From Oreohelix idahoensis (Eukaryota; Mollusca; Gastropoda; Stylommatophora; Oreohelicidae), in the NCBI GenBank assembly GCA_024509875.1, contig JAMPIV010018771.1, forward strand, positions 62,001-126,000: a DNA stretch of 64,000 bases. Reading direction: 5' to 3'. Below the pieces are notes generated by a model. The model worked only from the letters and a program-made list of their open reading frames with translations. It ran no database searches and had not been told where the DNA came from. The position numbers and the translations under genes are program-made. This document shows positions 47,891-59,214 of the stretch, in pieces. Positions within the stretch are counted from its first letter, which is position 1; each line of letters opens with the position of its first letter.

Positions 47891-48224
47891 ACAAACATCA
47901 CCATCTCCACCACTGCCCTTTAACTCTGTCACGAGATGGATTTTAATGCGACCTCTTCTCGATCTCTCTTTCACTACTGCAGTAATCAGTGACATTTGTT
48001 GAACTGATTTTATTGCGATTTTTCCGGGTCGCATCCTTTTCTTTCTCTGCTAGGCAGCAGATTTTTTTGATATTGTCAAAACATTTGACACTCCTCCTTG
48101 CTGCATACCTCACCATTGCTTGGCGCGGCACAGCTTAGCTGAGATTAAGCGCAGGTAAACCCATATGGGTCTGCTTAGTTTTCGTGTAGGTTTGTGTGCT
48201 TAAGCGAGAGATAATAAGACTATT
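47891..48224. other. No gene recognised
   Basis: The minus-strand frame 47943-48131 has no motif. Confidence 0.35.
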
Positions 48225-48690
48225 CGTCTGTGCAACACATTTTGGACAGACGTATGACATAATCGCTTCCTGTCCGACTTGTTATGACAAGATTACTTTA
48301 GATAGTAATAATTTGTTACATCTGAAACACTTTGTCGTATGAGTCTACCGATATGATTATGAGTTGGTATACAAGGGATCGGATATTTTCATGCCATATA
48401 TGGGAGAGGTGATTTCTCCATTACATTCAAAATTTTTCTATGTCAGGAATATATATCGTCTGTGCAACAAATTTTGGACAGACGTATGACATAATCGCTT
48501 CCTGTCCGACTTGTTATGACAAGATTACTTTAGATAGTAATAATTTGTTACATCTGAAACACTTTGTCGTATGAGTCTACCGATATGATTGTGAGTTGGT
48601 ATACAAGGGATCGGATATTTTCATGCGATATATGGGAGAGGTGATCTCTCCATTACATTCACAATTTTTCCATTTCAGGAATATTTTAAA
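48225..48690 (+). repeat. 232-bp tandem duplication
   Basis: CGTCTGTGCAAC starts at 48225 and again at 48457. The units stay nearly identical through GACAGACGTATGACATAATC and GGGATCGGATATTTTCATGC to CAGGAATAT. A C run (48693-48709) follows. The near-identity indicates a recent duplication. Confidence 0.92.
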
Positions 48691-48709
48691 ACCCCCCCCC
48701 CCCCCCCAT

Positions 48710-50800
48710 CCAGCATGTTTGAAATGATTGGGGCTTTAACTTAGCCTCATAACACACAGATGAGGGGGAGGACAGTGAATATAACTGACGCTTCAGTCAG
48801 TCAAATTTACTGTGAAGATCTCTTGCCAAGACGACACAACCAGACCTTGCCAGAGTGAAGCCTAGAATTCAGAATTTCATTCAGAATTTCGTCATGTCTG
48901 ACGAATTTATCAGACCGGATCTTTTTATTGGAGAATTTATCAGGACTTACAAAACAGCCCAGGAAATCTCTAGCATTTTAAATAAGGAAATCCGAAATAT
49001 CTGAGGAAACTGAACAACATGGAGTCAGAGAGGGAATTAAAGTTAAAATTAACGACCCCAAGTACACGTGTGAAGAGGCATCGGCTAGTGCCTTAACTTC
49101 ATTCATCTGAGCAAAAAGTCTGTGAGCCAGGATTAGCGTAAGTTGTCATTTTACATTCTATATTTTCATTACTAACATGTAAACTAATATGTATATATTA
49201 CAAATGTGAATATTAATATGTGAAAATCGTTAGTGGATGTCCCAGTCATTTGAGGCTGGCAACCTCAGCGTATAGAATGATGATTTCATGAACCACCACT
49301 GCACGGGCTGGCGACTGCTTTATTGCTAGTTTCTTAAGGAGAACTAAACGCATCGGTAGTCCCAAGTTCCATATGGAGCAGGGAGGGAAAGATGAAAGAA
49401 ATGATGTACATTTTAATTATATTAATTACAGTTTCCAACCAGTGTAAATGTCGATGTTAACATTAAAATTATTGGAAGTTTCAAACTGTTCAAATCAGTG
49501 TAAACATAACTGAAAATATATTCAATTTATATTGTAAACACTTTTCAATCATGGAAATGTAAATGTAAACGTATTCTATCTGTACTATTAACCTTTTCAT
49601 TTAAATGTAAAGTAAAGTTAAAAGCTATTCTATTTAAATGTAAAGAAAGTTTCTCTCGAGGGATTAAAGTTAATTCTCATCGAGGGTAAATTCTGAGTAA
49701 ATGCGATGGTGGAATAAGAAAGGGGACACATAAGTATGTGTCGGGAAACGCAATACTCAGGAGAGCGTTTCGTTTCTATTCTTTTACCATAGTTGTTGGT
49801 GGTGTTCCAGTTGAAAGGTACTATCTCTGGAACAAGAAGGGAACAGTGGACTGAGCTACAAGACGAGGGACCAGCTTTGTAGACTCTCTTTCTGACACTC
49901 CTAGAAACGAGCTGCACCCTACAACATTGACCAGCGACGAGCGTGAGCAGTATAAAAAGAACCAACCCAGCGGGAGCAGAAACAACCACTGGCAGCTAAG
50001 TGCAATATATAAGCTGACAAAGTGAACTTTTTTCATAGAACCTACTATCAATCAATGATTAACCTTTTCTGTTAAACTATTCAATTAAGTGATTATTAAA
50101 TTTTATTATTTGTAATTTTACTAATTTAACTTCGATTTAATCATTTTAAAAGTTCTGCATGTTTGTCTCAGTCAATTTACTACACACACTCTAAACAGAG
50201 CTATACCAGAATAATAAGAATTCCACTGAGTAAATCAGAGGTGGGGATTTAAACGAGCTAAAATTAATCGTTGCTTAATTTTTCATAAAAGTTGTCGGCA
50301 GATTCTAGAATTAACGTGCTCAGCCAATGCAGCATTGTTTTCGCTTATCTGAATATCTTGTGAACACTCAATTGAGATAGAGGCGTCATTACCCTTCTAT
50401 TTACAAATCTGCCAAGAGTAATCTTGTGCGAAGGTAGACACCTATGAAGCCCATACTAGATACTCTTGAGTTTTGTCCACTGTTGTACCACTACTGCAAA
50501 GCAGGGGAGGCAATACCGACGCAAACTCTACGTGGAGCACAGGGTTTGAACAAGTTCCCGCCAAGTCGTCCTGTGCTTTGCCTTTCGTTGAAGGTATTCT
50601 TATGTCTTTTTCAAGCTTTCGTCTTTATATTTCAACAGATTTCTACTATAGTCTGCTCTACGCCCAACCTGCCTTAGTCGCCTACAACAAAATGCGTGTT
50701 AGGGTACAGTATACTATATTTTTTTCCAGCAACACAAGAGTGGGATCTCCATATTATTAATGTCTAAGTGAAACGTCACATAAAGAACAATGAAAATACC
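48710..50800. other. No gene recognised
   Basis: Minus-strand frames 49630-49989 and 49821-50051 and plus frames 50444-50760 show no domain I know. AT-rich AAATGTAAA-type direct repeats occur at 49540-49650. Nothing supports a gene. Confidence 0.4.
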
Positions 50801-50810
50801 CCGCATACTA

Positions 50811-51005
50811 TTCGAGAAAATACGGAAAATGCGTGTATTGCATCGTGAAAACTAAATTCAGCACCCATTAAAAGAATGGGCATTCCTTGCAAGGTTTTCA
50901 TAGTGCACTTTTTAGGAACATATGGAAATGTGTGCATTGCAGCATGAAAGCTAAATTGTACACCAATTTTAAAACCACGCAGGCCTTTAAATTGCTTAAC
51001 TGTGC
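50811..51005 (+). repeat. Diverged direct duplication of about 110 bp
   Basis: Two diverged copies share ATACGGAAAATGCGTG / ATATGGAAATGTGTG, then TTGCA(T/G)C(G)TGAAA and CTAAATT. Confidence 0.5.
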
Positions 51006-51079
51006 GTTGACCACTGGTCAAAAGTTACGATAAGTGTGACAACAAAGCTCCAATGGAAGCTTATATGGAATAGAAAGTA

Positions 51080-51215
51080 AATAAATGACCAGAGGAGAAT
51101 TAGTGTCTACGTCAGGACATGCAGCAAAAAGAGCCCAACATAATTAACCCCCCCCCCCCTCCCCCCTTCCCCCCCCCCCCCCCCCGGCACGTCATTTTTT
51201 GGCGGGCTACTTGGT
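51080..51215 (+). repeat. Dispersed repeat R3, copy 2, with poly-C
   Basis: GGAGAATTAGTGTC and CAGGACATGCAGCA match 27915-28040. The C-rich part is expanded to a long C/T run at 51147-51185. Confidence 0.55.
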
Positions 51216-51527
51216 CATTTTACGATAATGCACGGGAAAAAATTTCCGCAACCTTTACATAAATGATCATATAAATGAGCTGCGAACGTTCAACAGGAGC
51301 AGGTAAAAACGATGTGTGTGCTTTGAATAGATGCACACAAAAATTATCTCCAAACGTTTCACAAATGCACATAAAAATAAAATTATCTACGAACGTTGCA
51401 CAGACACACATGTAAATTGGTCTGCGATATTATTATAGTGAAAGTAAATAAATTAAGGGGCTGTTGTAAAACTGGTAAGGAATATATATAAGTATATAAA
51501 CCAATAAAACGGTATTGAATCAGTTCT

Positions 51528-53258
51528 GTAGTAGCAAGACTGAAGGTGAAAATCAGAGCTGCTGGACCAGTTGCAGTCAAACAGAAAAGATATAACATCA
51601 CGAAACTTAAGGACCCCCTCACCAGAAAAGCGTTCGTGGTCGACGTAAAGAGACGATATCTGATTACCAAAAGCCAGGAAAGAACAGAGACCGACGATGT
51701 CGACCAGAAATTCAACACCATCTCAACAATATACAAAGAAAGCAGCAAGTCATGCTTGGGATTCCAGGAAAGAAAGAGCCAAGACTGGATAACACCAGAA
51801 ACGCTAAACACCATAGCGAAGAGAAAGGAAATGAAAAGAAAGAAAACAGAAGCTAAGTCTCCCAGGTTAAAGGCAATATATAGTGAACAGTACAGTCAGC
51901 TAGACAAGGTAGTAAAACGTCAAACCCGTGCTAACAAAAGGACATTTCTGGATGACCTTGCAAGACAGGCAGAAGAGGCAGCCCTGAGAAATGAACAAAG
52001 CACAGTTTATAAAATAACTAAATCTATCAGTGGAAAACGAGGTGCAAACAACATAACGTTAGTAAGAGACAAGCAAGGAAATCTCATCATCACAGCACAA
52101 GGGCAGGAAACAAGATGGGCAGAGCACTTCAGAGAAACACTGAATAAGGAACCACCAGAGACTCAGCTGAATGTTCCTGAGGCTGAAAGTGACTTAGACG
52201 TAAATACAGACATTCCACGAAAAGAAGAAATTATCACAGCTATCAAAGGGCTAAAAAATGGAAAAGCGCCTGGTCACGACAATCTAAATGCTGAGCTATT
52301 CAAGACAGACCCTGGAACTAGCAGCAGAACTATTACAACCACTATTTGCACAAGTCTGTGAAACTGAGACAACACCAACAGAGTGGAGTAAAGGAATAAT
52401 TGTCAAATTGCCCAAGAAGGGCGACCTCGCAGACTGCAACAACTGGAGAGGAATTACCCTCCTCTCAGTACCCAGCAAAATACTAGGCAGGATAATCATC
52501 CAGAGAATTTCAAAAGCAGTTGACCATAAACTGAGGAAAGAACAAGCGGGCTTTAGAAAGAACAGAAGATGTGCAGAGCATATATTTGCCCTCATGAACA
52601 TTATAGAGCAGTGCTCAGAATGGCAGAGACAGCTGTACATTAACTTTGTTAATTTTGAAAAGGCTTCTGACAGCATACACAGGGACAGCCTATGGAAAAT
52701 TCTGAGGGCTTATGGAATTCCCAGCCGCATTGTTTCCATTATAAAAAGCCTCTATTCTAACTTTACGTGCGGTGTTGGATCGAGTAATGTAACTTTCGAA
52801 GTGAAAACAGGAGTACGACCGGGATGCCCCTTATCAACAACATTATTTTTGACAGTCATAGATTGGGTGATGCGCCAGACAAAAGAGGGCAGTCCAAGAG
52901 GAATTAGATGGACAACATTTTCTACACTGGAAGATTTGGAATATGCAGATGACATTGCACTACTCGCGCATTCACATCAACACATTCAAGACAAAACCGA
53001 TAGACTGTATAAGTATGGCCAGCAGGTTGGCCTGAACATCAATTTGAAGAAGACAGAGGTCATGACACTAAATGTGGGCAATCCTGAGCCAATAACAGTA
53101 AGGAACCAGAAGTTAGAACAGACAGACACATTTACTTACCTAGGAAGCATAGTAACACCTGACGGCGGTACAAGCAAGGACATTAACAACAGAATGAATA
53201 AAGCGAGAACAGCCTTTGCTGTTCTCAACAACATTTGGAAGTCTTCCAAGTACAGCAC
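51528..53258 (+). pseudogene. LINE-E reverse transcriptase, N-terminal and core part
   Basis: The pre-RT region reads RYNITKLKDPLTRKAFVVDV, and the RT domain opens with IKGLKNGKAPGHDNLNAELF. An extra base near 52314 shifts the frame. The next frame has WSKGIIVKLPKKGD, NWRGITLLSVPSKI, EQAGFRKNRRC, FVNFEKASDSIHRD (first catalytic Asp), RPGCPLSTTLFL, the catalytic LEYADDIALL and FTYLGSIVTPDGGTS. VRQGC of the family is VRPGC here. The frame is cut at WKSSKYS by element B. Confidence 0.88.
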
Positions 53259-53622
53259 TGTCGTGGGACATTCTAAATCCACATCTATAAATTAAAAAGT
53301 AAATGTAAAGCCTAACGAATTAATTCAATACAAGAAAAGAAGAATGGTAAAAGAACAGTGCCGTCACAATAGCGTATGCCTGTGTTATAGAACGTCATAC
53401 TAGCTATACAAGAAATCCCCTTTTTCTACTTCGTCTGCATAATTGTAACGCTTTCACGTTTACTAGAAAAGCCTACTGCATCAACTACACGCGTTTCAAA
53501 AAAATAAAACTGGTACTGTGTTTCTTAGAAAACCTTGAGATAAACACACTGCGTAATGACCTAGATTAATCTTCCATTCATGTCATTTTATGCACTAAGT
53601 AAAAGAAAAGACAGACGAGCTT

Positions 53623-53689
<67 letters not shown>

Positions 53690-54315
53690 AGGAACGCATT
53701 CAATACTACCACGTTCGTCTCGCGATGAAAAAGTGAACGCGAAAGGCATGAAGCACTAATTTTTTTCAAATAAACAGTGACAAAAACACTACCAATACAC
53801 GGTTAGGTTTTGAAAACATGTTTAATGCTTATTAGGAAACATGACACAATACTGTTTTACGTTTGAAATCCTGACTTTATACTGACAGAACAGTCGAAAA
53901 GGCAGAACAGGTGGTGGTTCTAAGACAGTAAATAAAAAAACAATTACACGACTATCCTAGATTAATACATATTTGTAACGAAGCCACTTGGCTCCATTAA
54001 ACTTATATATTTGGGTGCCTTAGGACTTGCTGACAAAGAATATGTTAGGTGTTAAGCAAATAGTCCAATAATTAATAAATTATAGCCAAACTAGTATACT
54101 GGTGTTGTCTGACAACACAGGATCATATTTGCTCATAATGGCGTGTTGGGACACTGCTTTAGAGGAAATTAGGCCACCACGTTAAATCCGATTTGATTGG
54201 CTAGAATAATATGTAAGGCGAAACATGATTAGTCGATGGCAAATACTATTTTTGGTTGTTAATGGCAACGATAGGAAGGGTACTTTTTTTCAAAAGCTTT
54301 TGTAAACATGGTCTC

Positions 54316-54324
54316 ATTGGCTAG
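54316..54324 (+). promoter_or_regulatory. Conserved ATTGGCTAG box in LTR B
   Basis: Inverted CCAAT box with CTAG extension, 1057 bp from the LTR start, matching boxes in LTRs C and D. A second identical box lies at 54196-54204. AATAAA follows about 100 bp later, so transcription probably starts between them. Confidence 0.55.
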
Positions 54325-54503
54325 ACCACTTAATATAGTCAATTAGGAGCGTCAGTTCAGTGCCACTTTTGAAATTAAACTGTGTAAAAGCAAGTGCGTT
54401 GAGATCCAGCTCATATTTTTCTAATAAAAGCCTGGGACAGAGGCAGATCGGAATTGTGCCATAACTCATCGCCAGTCAACGTATTTGTTTAATATTTCCG
54501 TGA

Positions 54504-54514
54504 ATTGTGGTAAG
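54504..54514 (+). other. Splice-donor-like box in LTR B
   Basis: ATTGTGGTAAG stands 1245 bp into the LTR, equivalent to 31790 and 37948 in LTRs C and D. A pyrimidine-containing TTTGCCTGTTAG directly before the gag ATG could be the acceptor. If used, splicing would remove the rest of U5, including the hairpin and primer site. Confidence 0.4.
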
Positions 54515-55615
54515 CTAGACATATTTTATATCTTTTAGATGAAAATTGAATGTGAATTGATAAATTTATGTCTGTATGTTTGTGGTTCAGTAACAAACAT
54601 GAGGCAAAGCCTAGATATTGCTCTATCATGAGAAAAACTTGTCAGAGAGGAGTATAACTGCATGGGATTGCCAAATAGTACTATGACACCTATCTTATTG
54701 TATAGAAGGAATTACAGCTGAAATTGCAGAGGCGTTGTAACCATTAGGGAGAGGAATACTGGTGAATGTTGTTACATGAGAAGCTAACAGTTGGCCTACA
54801 GCGCTGAACTCAGTGTTTGTTATGTATTGTGCTTCAGTGTGGAAATAGATTATAAATTAGTTCTGAAGTAGGAGGTACAACCTTCTTGTTTCAGGGACCG
54901 TGGTACTAACGTATTAAAGCAGCACATGGTCTGAGTTTTGCTGAATCCAGAGGCTGATAGCATACTCCTTGGTCCAGATATCGACCAGTGTTGTTCCTCA
55001 AGAAAACTGTGAAGCAAGCGAGCATAGGAGACTGTTTCCTGCCACCCACACAGAAGTTAAGATTACGTTGGCCAGAGCAGCTCAATCTTGTGTATACCCC
55101 CCTCTAAAAGTGACTTTACCTTAAATCAAGAGGGACATTTATTTGTTTCAAATAAAAAGAAACTGTGAACCTTTCCCATATTATTTCCACGAGAAACAAA
55201 CACTTGAAGTCATGATGACAAACAACCACCTAGCTTGAAAAGCCAGTATTACCTCATAGTACTACAGCACAACTTACACACAAATTGCAATAATAATATA
55301 TGTCAATACAAAGATCCTATCTATAAATTGTGTACATACAACTTGTGATTACATTTGATTGTGATTCCTGGTTCACTTTGTAGTTGAATCAGGATATCTA
55401 TTATTGACAGGAATTAATACATATTTTTAAAAGTTACACTTGTATTATTAAGATAGCATTATAGAGTGTTCTATGTTTGTGAGTGTCACAGTGTTGTAAA
55501 GTATTGTGGATTAAATTAAATTGTTTATCTGTCTGCTGGTTGTTGTGAACATACACTTCATCATTATCATAACCCTAGACATTCAACGTAGTCATCACAA
55601 TATTCCAGAATAAGT

Positions 55616-55708
55616 CTGACTGAGGTATAAATGTGGTAGCAAAGTAAGGTCATCTGTAATACACCACACTTATTAGATACAGATACCTTCACAGCTGATC
55701 TCAGTCAG
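55616..55708 (+). other. Two-tier hairpin near the 3' end of LTR B
   Basis: The outer stem CTGACTGAG (55616-55624) pairs perfectly with CTCAGTCAG (55700-55708). The inner stem AAGGTCATCTGTA (55646-55658) pairs with TACAGATACCTT (55678-55689) with one bulged C. GTGGTAGC lies on the left flank, as in C and D. It ends 46 bp before the LTR end. The same hairpin is at 63163-63255 in the 3' LTR. Confidence 0.72.
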
Positions 55709-55754
55709 TACACTAAGTCCCCTATAAATATTTATATCATCCCACTTTACCACA

Positions 55755-55958
55755 TATATTGCGGTCCTGTCCGGGATTTTGAATCTTCACATATTATATA
55801 TATTGGGGGGTAATTCACTTCAGGGAATAATAAAAATTTAAAAGGTATCCTTGGGTGGAAATAAATAAGGTTGAGCTCTCAGTGCTTGTGGTTGTCCTTA
55901 GATAATTAGATAGATTGACTTGTTTATTTAGACATTGTATAAATTTGCCTGTTAGAAA
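55755..55958 (+). other. Element B leader with putative primer-binding site
   Basis: The sequence GCGGTCCTGTCCGGGATT, a few bases after the LTR, is the complement of a tRNA 3' half with an AATCCCGG-type T-arm. The usual TGG start is imperfect (TTGCGG) and the tRNA is not identified. The leader is 204 bp long and ends TTTGCCTGTTAGAAAATGG at the gag start. Confidence 0.55.
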
Positions 55959-57371
55959 ATGGCCGACCTAGCAAAATTTCGATCTGCTGCTGTGCAGGCT
56001 GCTAAAGAGTTAGGAATAGACGGGCAAGCTATGATTGCTTATGTCACTACTGAATGTGACAAATATATTGAACGTGAAGAAAGAAAATTTGAAGCAGAAA
56101 GAAAATTAGAATCGGAAAGATTAGAAAAAGAGGCTGAAAGAAAATTAGAATCTGATAGATTGGCCGAAGATAAGAGAATAGAGGCTGAAAAAGAAATTAA
56201 GAGGTTGCAGATTGAGGCTGACAAAGAGGCTAGGGCATTAGAGGCTGAGGCTAAGAAGTTACAATTGGAGGCTGAGGCTAAGAAGGTCCAATTGGAGGCA
56301 GAAAGAGAGGAAAATAGAGTGACTGCCGAAAAGGAAGACAAGCGATTGGCTGCAGAAAGGGAAGCAGAAGAAAGAAGGCAGGCTGCACAGAGGGAAGCAG
56401 AAAAGGAGGAGAAGAGATTACAAAGGGAACACGAGTTACGACTAAGGGAGTTTGAGTTTCAAAGCCATGCTCCTGAAAATGGTGCCAGTCCCTTTACCTC
56501 TGATGCCTCTGCTAGTCAGGGAGCCTCAACCTCAGCTATGAACTTTCATTTAGATCATTTTGTTGAGAGAGAAGATGATATTGAGAGCTATCTAAATAGA
56601 TATGAACTATTAGCTACCACGTATGGGTTAGAGAGAGAAAGGTGGAGCTTAAAGTTATCTCAAGGGCTTCGTGGTACGGCTTATGAAGTTGTTGCCAAAA
56701 CGAGCAGAGATGATCAAGAAAATTATGACATGCTAAAGCAGGCTCTTTTGTTAAGATATGAAAAGAATGGTGAATTTTATAGGAAAAAATTTAGGAATGC
56801 TAAACTACTGTCAGGTGAAACATATCACCAGTTCTCTGCACAGTTAGAGACATACTTGGAGAAATGGACTTCTCTGGGGAAAACCCAAGATCTTAAGGAA
56901 ATGATCCTTATAGAACAACTAAGAGAGTCCATGGCTCCAGACCTGAGAAAGTTTCTCATGGAACAAGGTGCAGAGAGGCTGGGTGAGTTACTAAATGTCG
57001 CTGAAAGGTATCAGGCAGCTCAAGCAGAGGTAACAAGTAATAAAAAGAAACAGGCAGATAATTTTAAGGCACCACAGAACTTTAATAAATTTGATCCTAG
57101 AGATCAGAACAAAGGTAAGCACCAGTTTGATAGGCCACGGTATGACAATAAAAATAAAACCCCACAATTCGATGAAAGGAAATTTGATGAAAGAAAATCT
57201 TTCAACCAAAAAAGGAGGTGGTGTAAGAATTGTCGGATGGACAATCATGATACTGACCATTGTAGAAGGAAACCTCCTCATTGTGCTGCTATGACATCTG
57301 GAAAGAAGGGAAAAAAGGTCAAACCTGCGGAACTACAGGAACCATACCCCCCCCCCCCCCCCAGTGTGTGA
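55959..57371 (+). CDS. Element B gag polyprotein
   Basis: A 470-residue Gag. The start MADLAKFRSAAVQ is the first ATG after the leader. Residues about 35-170 form a long charged alpha-helical or coiled-coil arm rich in E, K, R and A, with AEAKKLQLE-type repeats. The capsid-like region is about 185-360 (LDHFVEREDDIESYLNRYEL and the YEKNGEFYRKKFRNAK region). The basic C-terminal part has a CCHC zinc knuckle at residues 422-435 (CKNCRMDNHDTDHC, C-x2-C-x4-H-x4-C), which binds RNA. Gag ends in a proline run encoded by a C14 tract, where the pol frame takes over. Confidence 0.9.
   Translation: MADLAKFRSAAVQAAKELGIDGQAMIAYVTTECDKYIEREERKFEAERKLESERLEKEAERKLESDRLAEDKRIEAEKEIKRLQIEADKEARALEAEAKKLQLEAEAKKVQLEAEREENRVTAEKEDKRLAAEREAEERRQAAQREAEKEEKRLQREHELRLREFEFQSHAPENGASPFTSDASASQGASTSAMNFHLDHFVEREDDIESYLNRYELLATTYGLERERWSLKLSQGLRGTAYEVVAKTSRDDQENYDMLKQALLLRYEKNGEFYRKKFRNAKLLSGETYHQFSAQLETYLEKWTSLGKTQDLKEMILIEQLRESMAPDLRKFLMEQGAERLGELLNVAERYQAAQAEVTSNKKKQADNFKAPQNFNKFDPRDQNKGKHQFDRPRYDNKNKTPQFDERKFDERKSFNQKRRWCKNCRMDNHDTDHCRRKPPHCAAMTSGKKGKKVKPAELQEPYPPPPPSV
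57350..57363 (+). other. C14 tract at the gag/pol junction
   Basis: The gag frame (stop at 57369-57371) and the pol frame overlap within this homopolymer. Slippage on it could supply the frame change into pol. Equally, a one-base length error in the assembly would create the apparent shift. Confidence 0.5.
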
Positions 57372-59214
57372 AGATGTCATCTGTAATGGAGTCACCATAA
57401 GGTGCTTATATGATACAGGTCTAGATTATGATTCCGTTGTGAGTTCTCACCTGGTGCAGGCAGATCAATACACCACAGAAACAGTGGAGATTCAAACTGC
57501 AACCAAGGATGTAGCGACCATGACACTTCCCGTCGCCCGGATAAATGTGAAAACGCGATATGTGGAAGGAATCATAAAAGCAGCAGTGATAAATGAGCCA
57601 ATCTACCCTCTGATATTGGGGTGTAGATATGTCTTCCTGGGGAATCCCAAGAGACCTGTGATATTGGCAACGGTGCAGACCAGATCACAGTCCAAAAAGG
57701 AGGAGGAAAATCCAATAAATACTCATCCAGATGAGATGAGGAAGGCACAGGCGGAGGACAAAACACTCAAGCCGTGTTTCAAGAAGTTGCCCAAATCTCA
57801 TACACCTCCAGGCAAGGGAGAATTTTATATGAAGAACAAGCTGATTTATAGGAAGGCTGGATCTGAATCCAATGGTCACGGACAGCTGGTCCTTCCCACT
57901 TCATATAGGACTAAAGTGTTGGAACTAGGGCATGCGATTCCCTTCAGTGGTCATATGGGGATCAGCGCAACAGGACAGCGTATAGCTTGTCACTATTTCT
58001 GGCCAGGGATAACTGAAGATATCAAACGATATGTAAAATCCTGTCCAGAGTGCCAACGAGTAGCACCTAAGCATTGGACTGCACCAGCAACTCTGGGGGA
58101 AATGCCCATAATGGGAACACCCTTTGAGAGAGTTGCCGTGGACCTTGTGGGATCTCTCACTCGAACCAAGAGGAGGAACAGCTACATTCTGACTCTGGTG
58201 GACACCTGTTCTATGTGGGGAGAGGCGGTAGCCCTGTCATCCATTGACTCTAAACATGTGGCAGAGGCATTACTCACAATTTTCACAAGGTTAGGCTTTC
58301 CCAATCAAATCTTGACTGATAACGGCTCTCAGTTCAAGGGGAAACTAACAGAAGAAGTTTTCAGGATCTTCCAGGCCAAACACTTCCATTGTAGTGTGTA
58401 CCATCCCCAAGGGAACGGCCAAGTGGAAAGATTTAATGGCACGTTGATGTCGATCCTGAGAAAGTTGGCACACGAAAAACCAGATACATGGGACCAGTAC
58501 CTTCACGCCGCCCTCTTTGCTTATCGGGAGGTACCCCATAGTTCAACCGGTATGGCCCCGGCAACATTATTATTTGGAAGGCCAATAAAAGGTCCACTCG
58601 AAGCTCTGTTAAGAACGTGGACTGATGAAAAGGCAGAGGAAAATATTACATCCTCATACCAATATGTGAATGAGCTGACCACTCGTTTAAAAACTGGCTG
58701 GAAACTTGCCAATGAAAATTTGAGACAAGCCAGGAAAAAACATGCTGCCTATTACAACAGGAAAGCTAAAGACAGAGATTTGGCTGTGGGAGAGAAGGTA
58801 CTGCTTCTTCTACCCGGTAGTCAGAATAAGTTACAAATTGGATGGCAAGGTCCATATACAGTTCTAGAGAAGGTGTCTAGAACCAATTATAAGATAGATA
58901 AGAAGGGGAAAGAAAAAATCTATCATGTGAATCTCCTGAAGAAATATTTGGAAAGAGAAAATCAGGAAGAGACACACTTGTTGACCTTGTCCATTGCAAT
59001 GGAGATGAAAAAGGAACCACTTTCATCATTTGAATATCCATTACATCCCTGTGAGACAGCGGCACAGGTGAAAATCAGTACACATTTAACGAAAAATCAG
59101 AAAGAGAGAGTGCAACAGGTTCTAGATGATCATACAGAGGTGTTAACGGACCGACCGGGGCATACAAACTTATTGGAATATGATATGAAACTGATAGACC
59201 CCACACCTGTCTGT
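57364..59214 (+). CDS. Element B pol, protease and integrase part
   Basis: The frame is open from the C14 tract, and a frameshift start is more likely than the GTG. The protease motif is LYDTG at residues 15-19, ending in PLILGCR. Integrase has an HHCC zinc region (SGHMG, then CPECQ). Core residues are Asp 58141-58143 (VAVDLVG), Asp 58318-58320 (LTDNGSQF) and Glu 58426-58428 (GQVERFNGT) with exact D-x35-E spacing, and a C-terminal WQGPYTVLEKV module follows. The lead-in to reverse transcriptase (EVLTDRPGHTNLLEYDMKL) is reached before an insertion. Integrase precedes reverse transcriptase. Confidence 0.92.

Larger units (their letters stand above)
53259..55754 (+). repeat. 5' LTR of element B
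   Basis: A very long LTR. Landmarks: (GA)n at 53625-53686, ATTGGCTAG at 54196-54204 and 54316-54324, AATAAA at 54423-54428, ATTGTGGTAAG at 54504-54514 and the hairpin 55616-55708. If AATAAA marks the end of R, U5 is about 1.3 kb, which is unusually long. Small open frames inside have no motif. Confidence 0.95.

Noticed and set aside
49630..50051. Overlapping minus-strand frames with a hydrophobic N-terminus
   Set aside because: A possible signal-like segment in one of them is not enough. No family motif or repeat conservation is seen.
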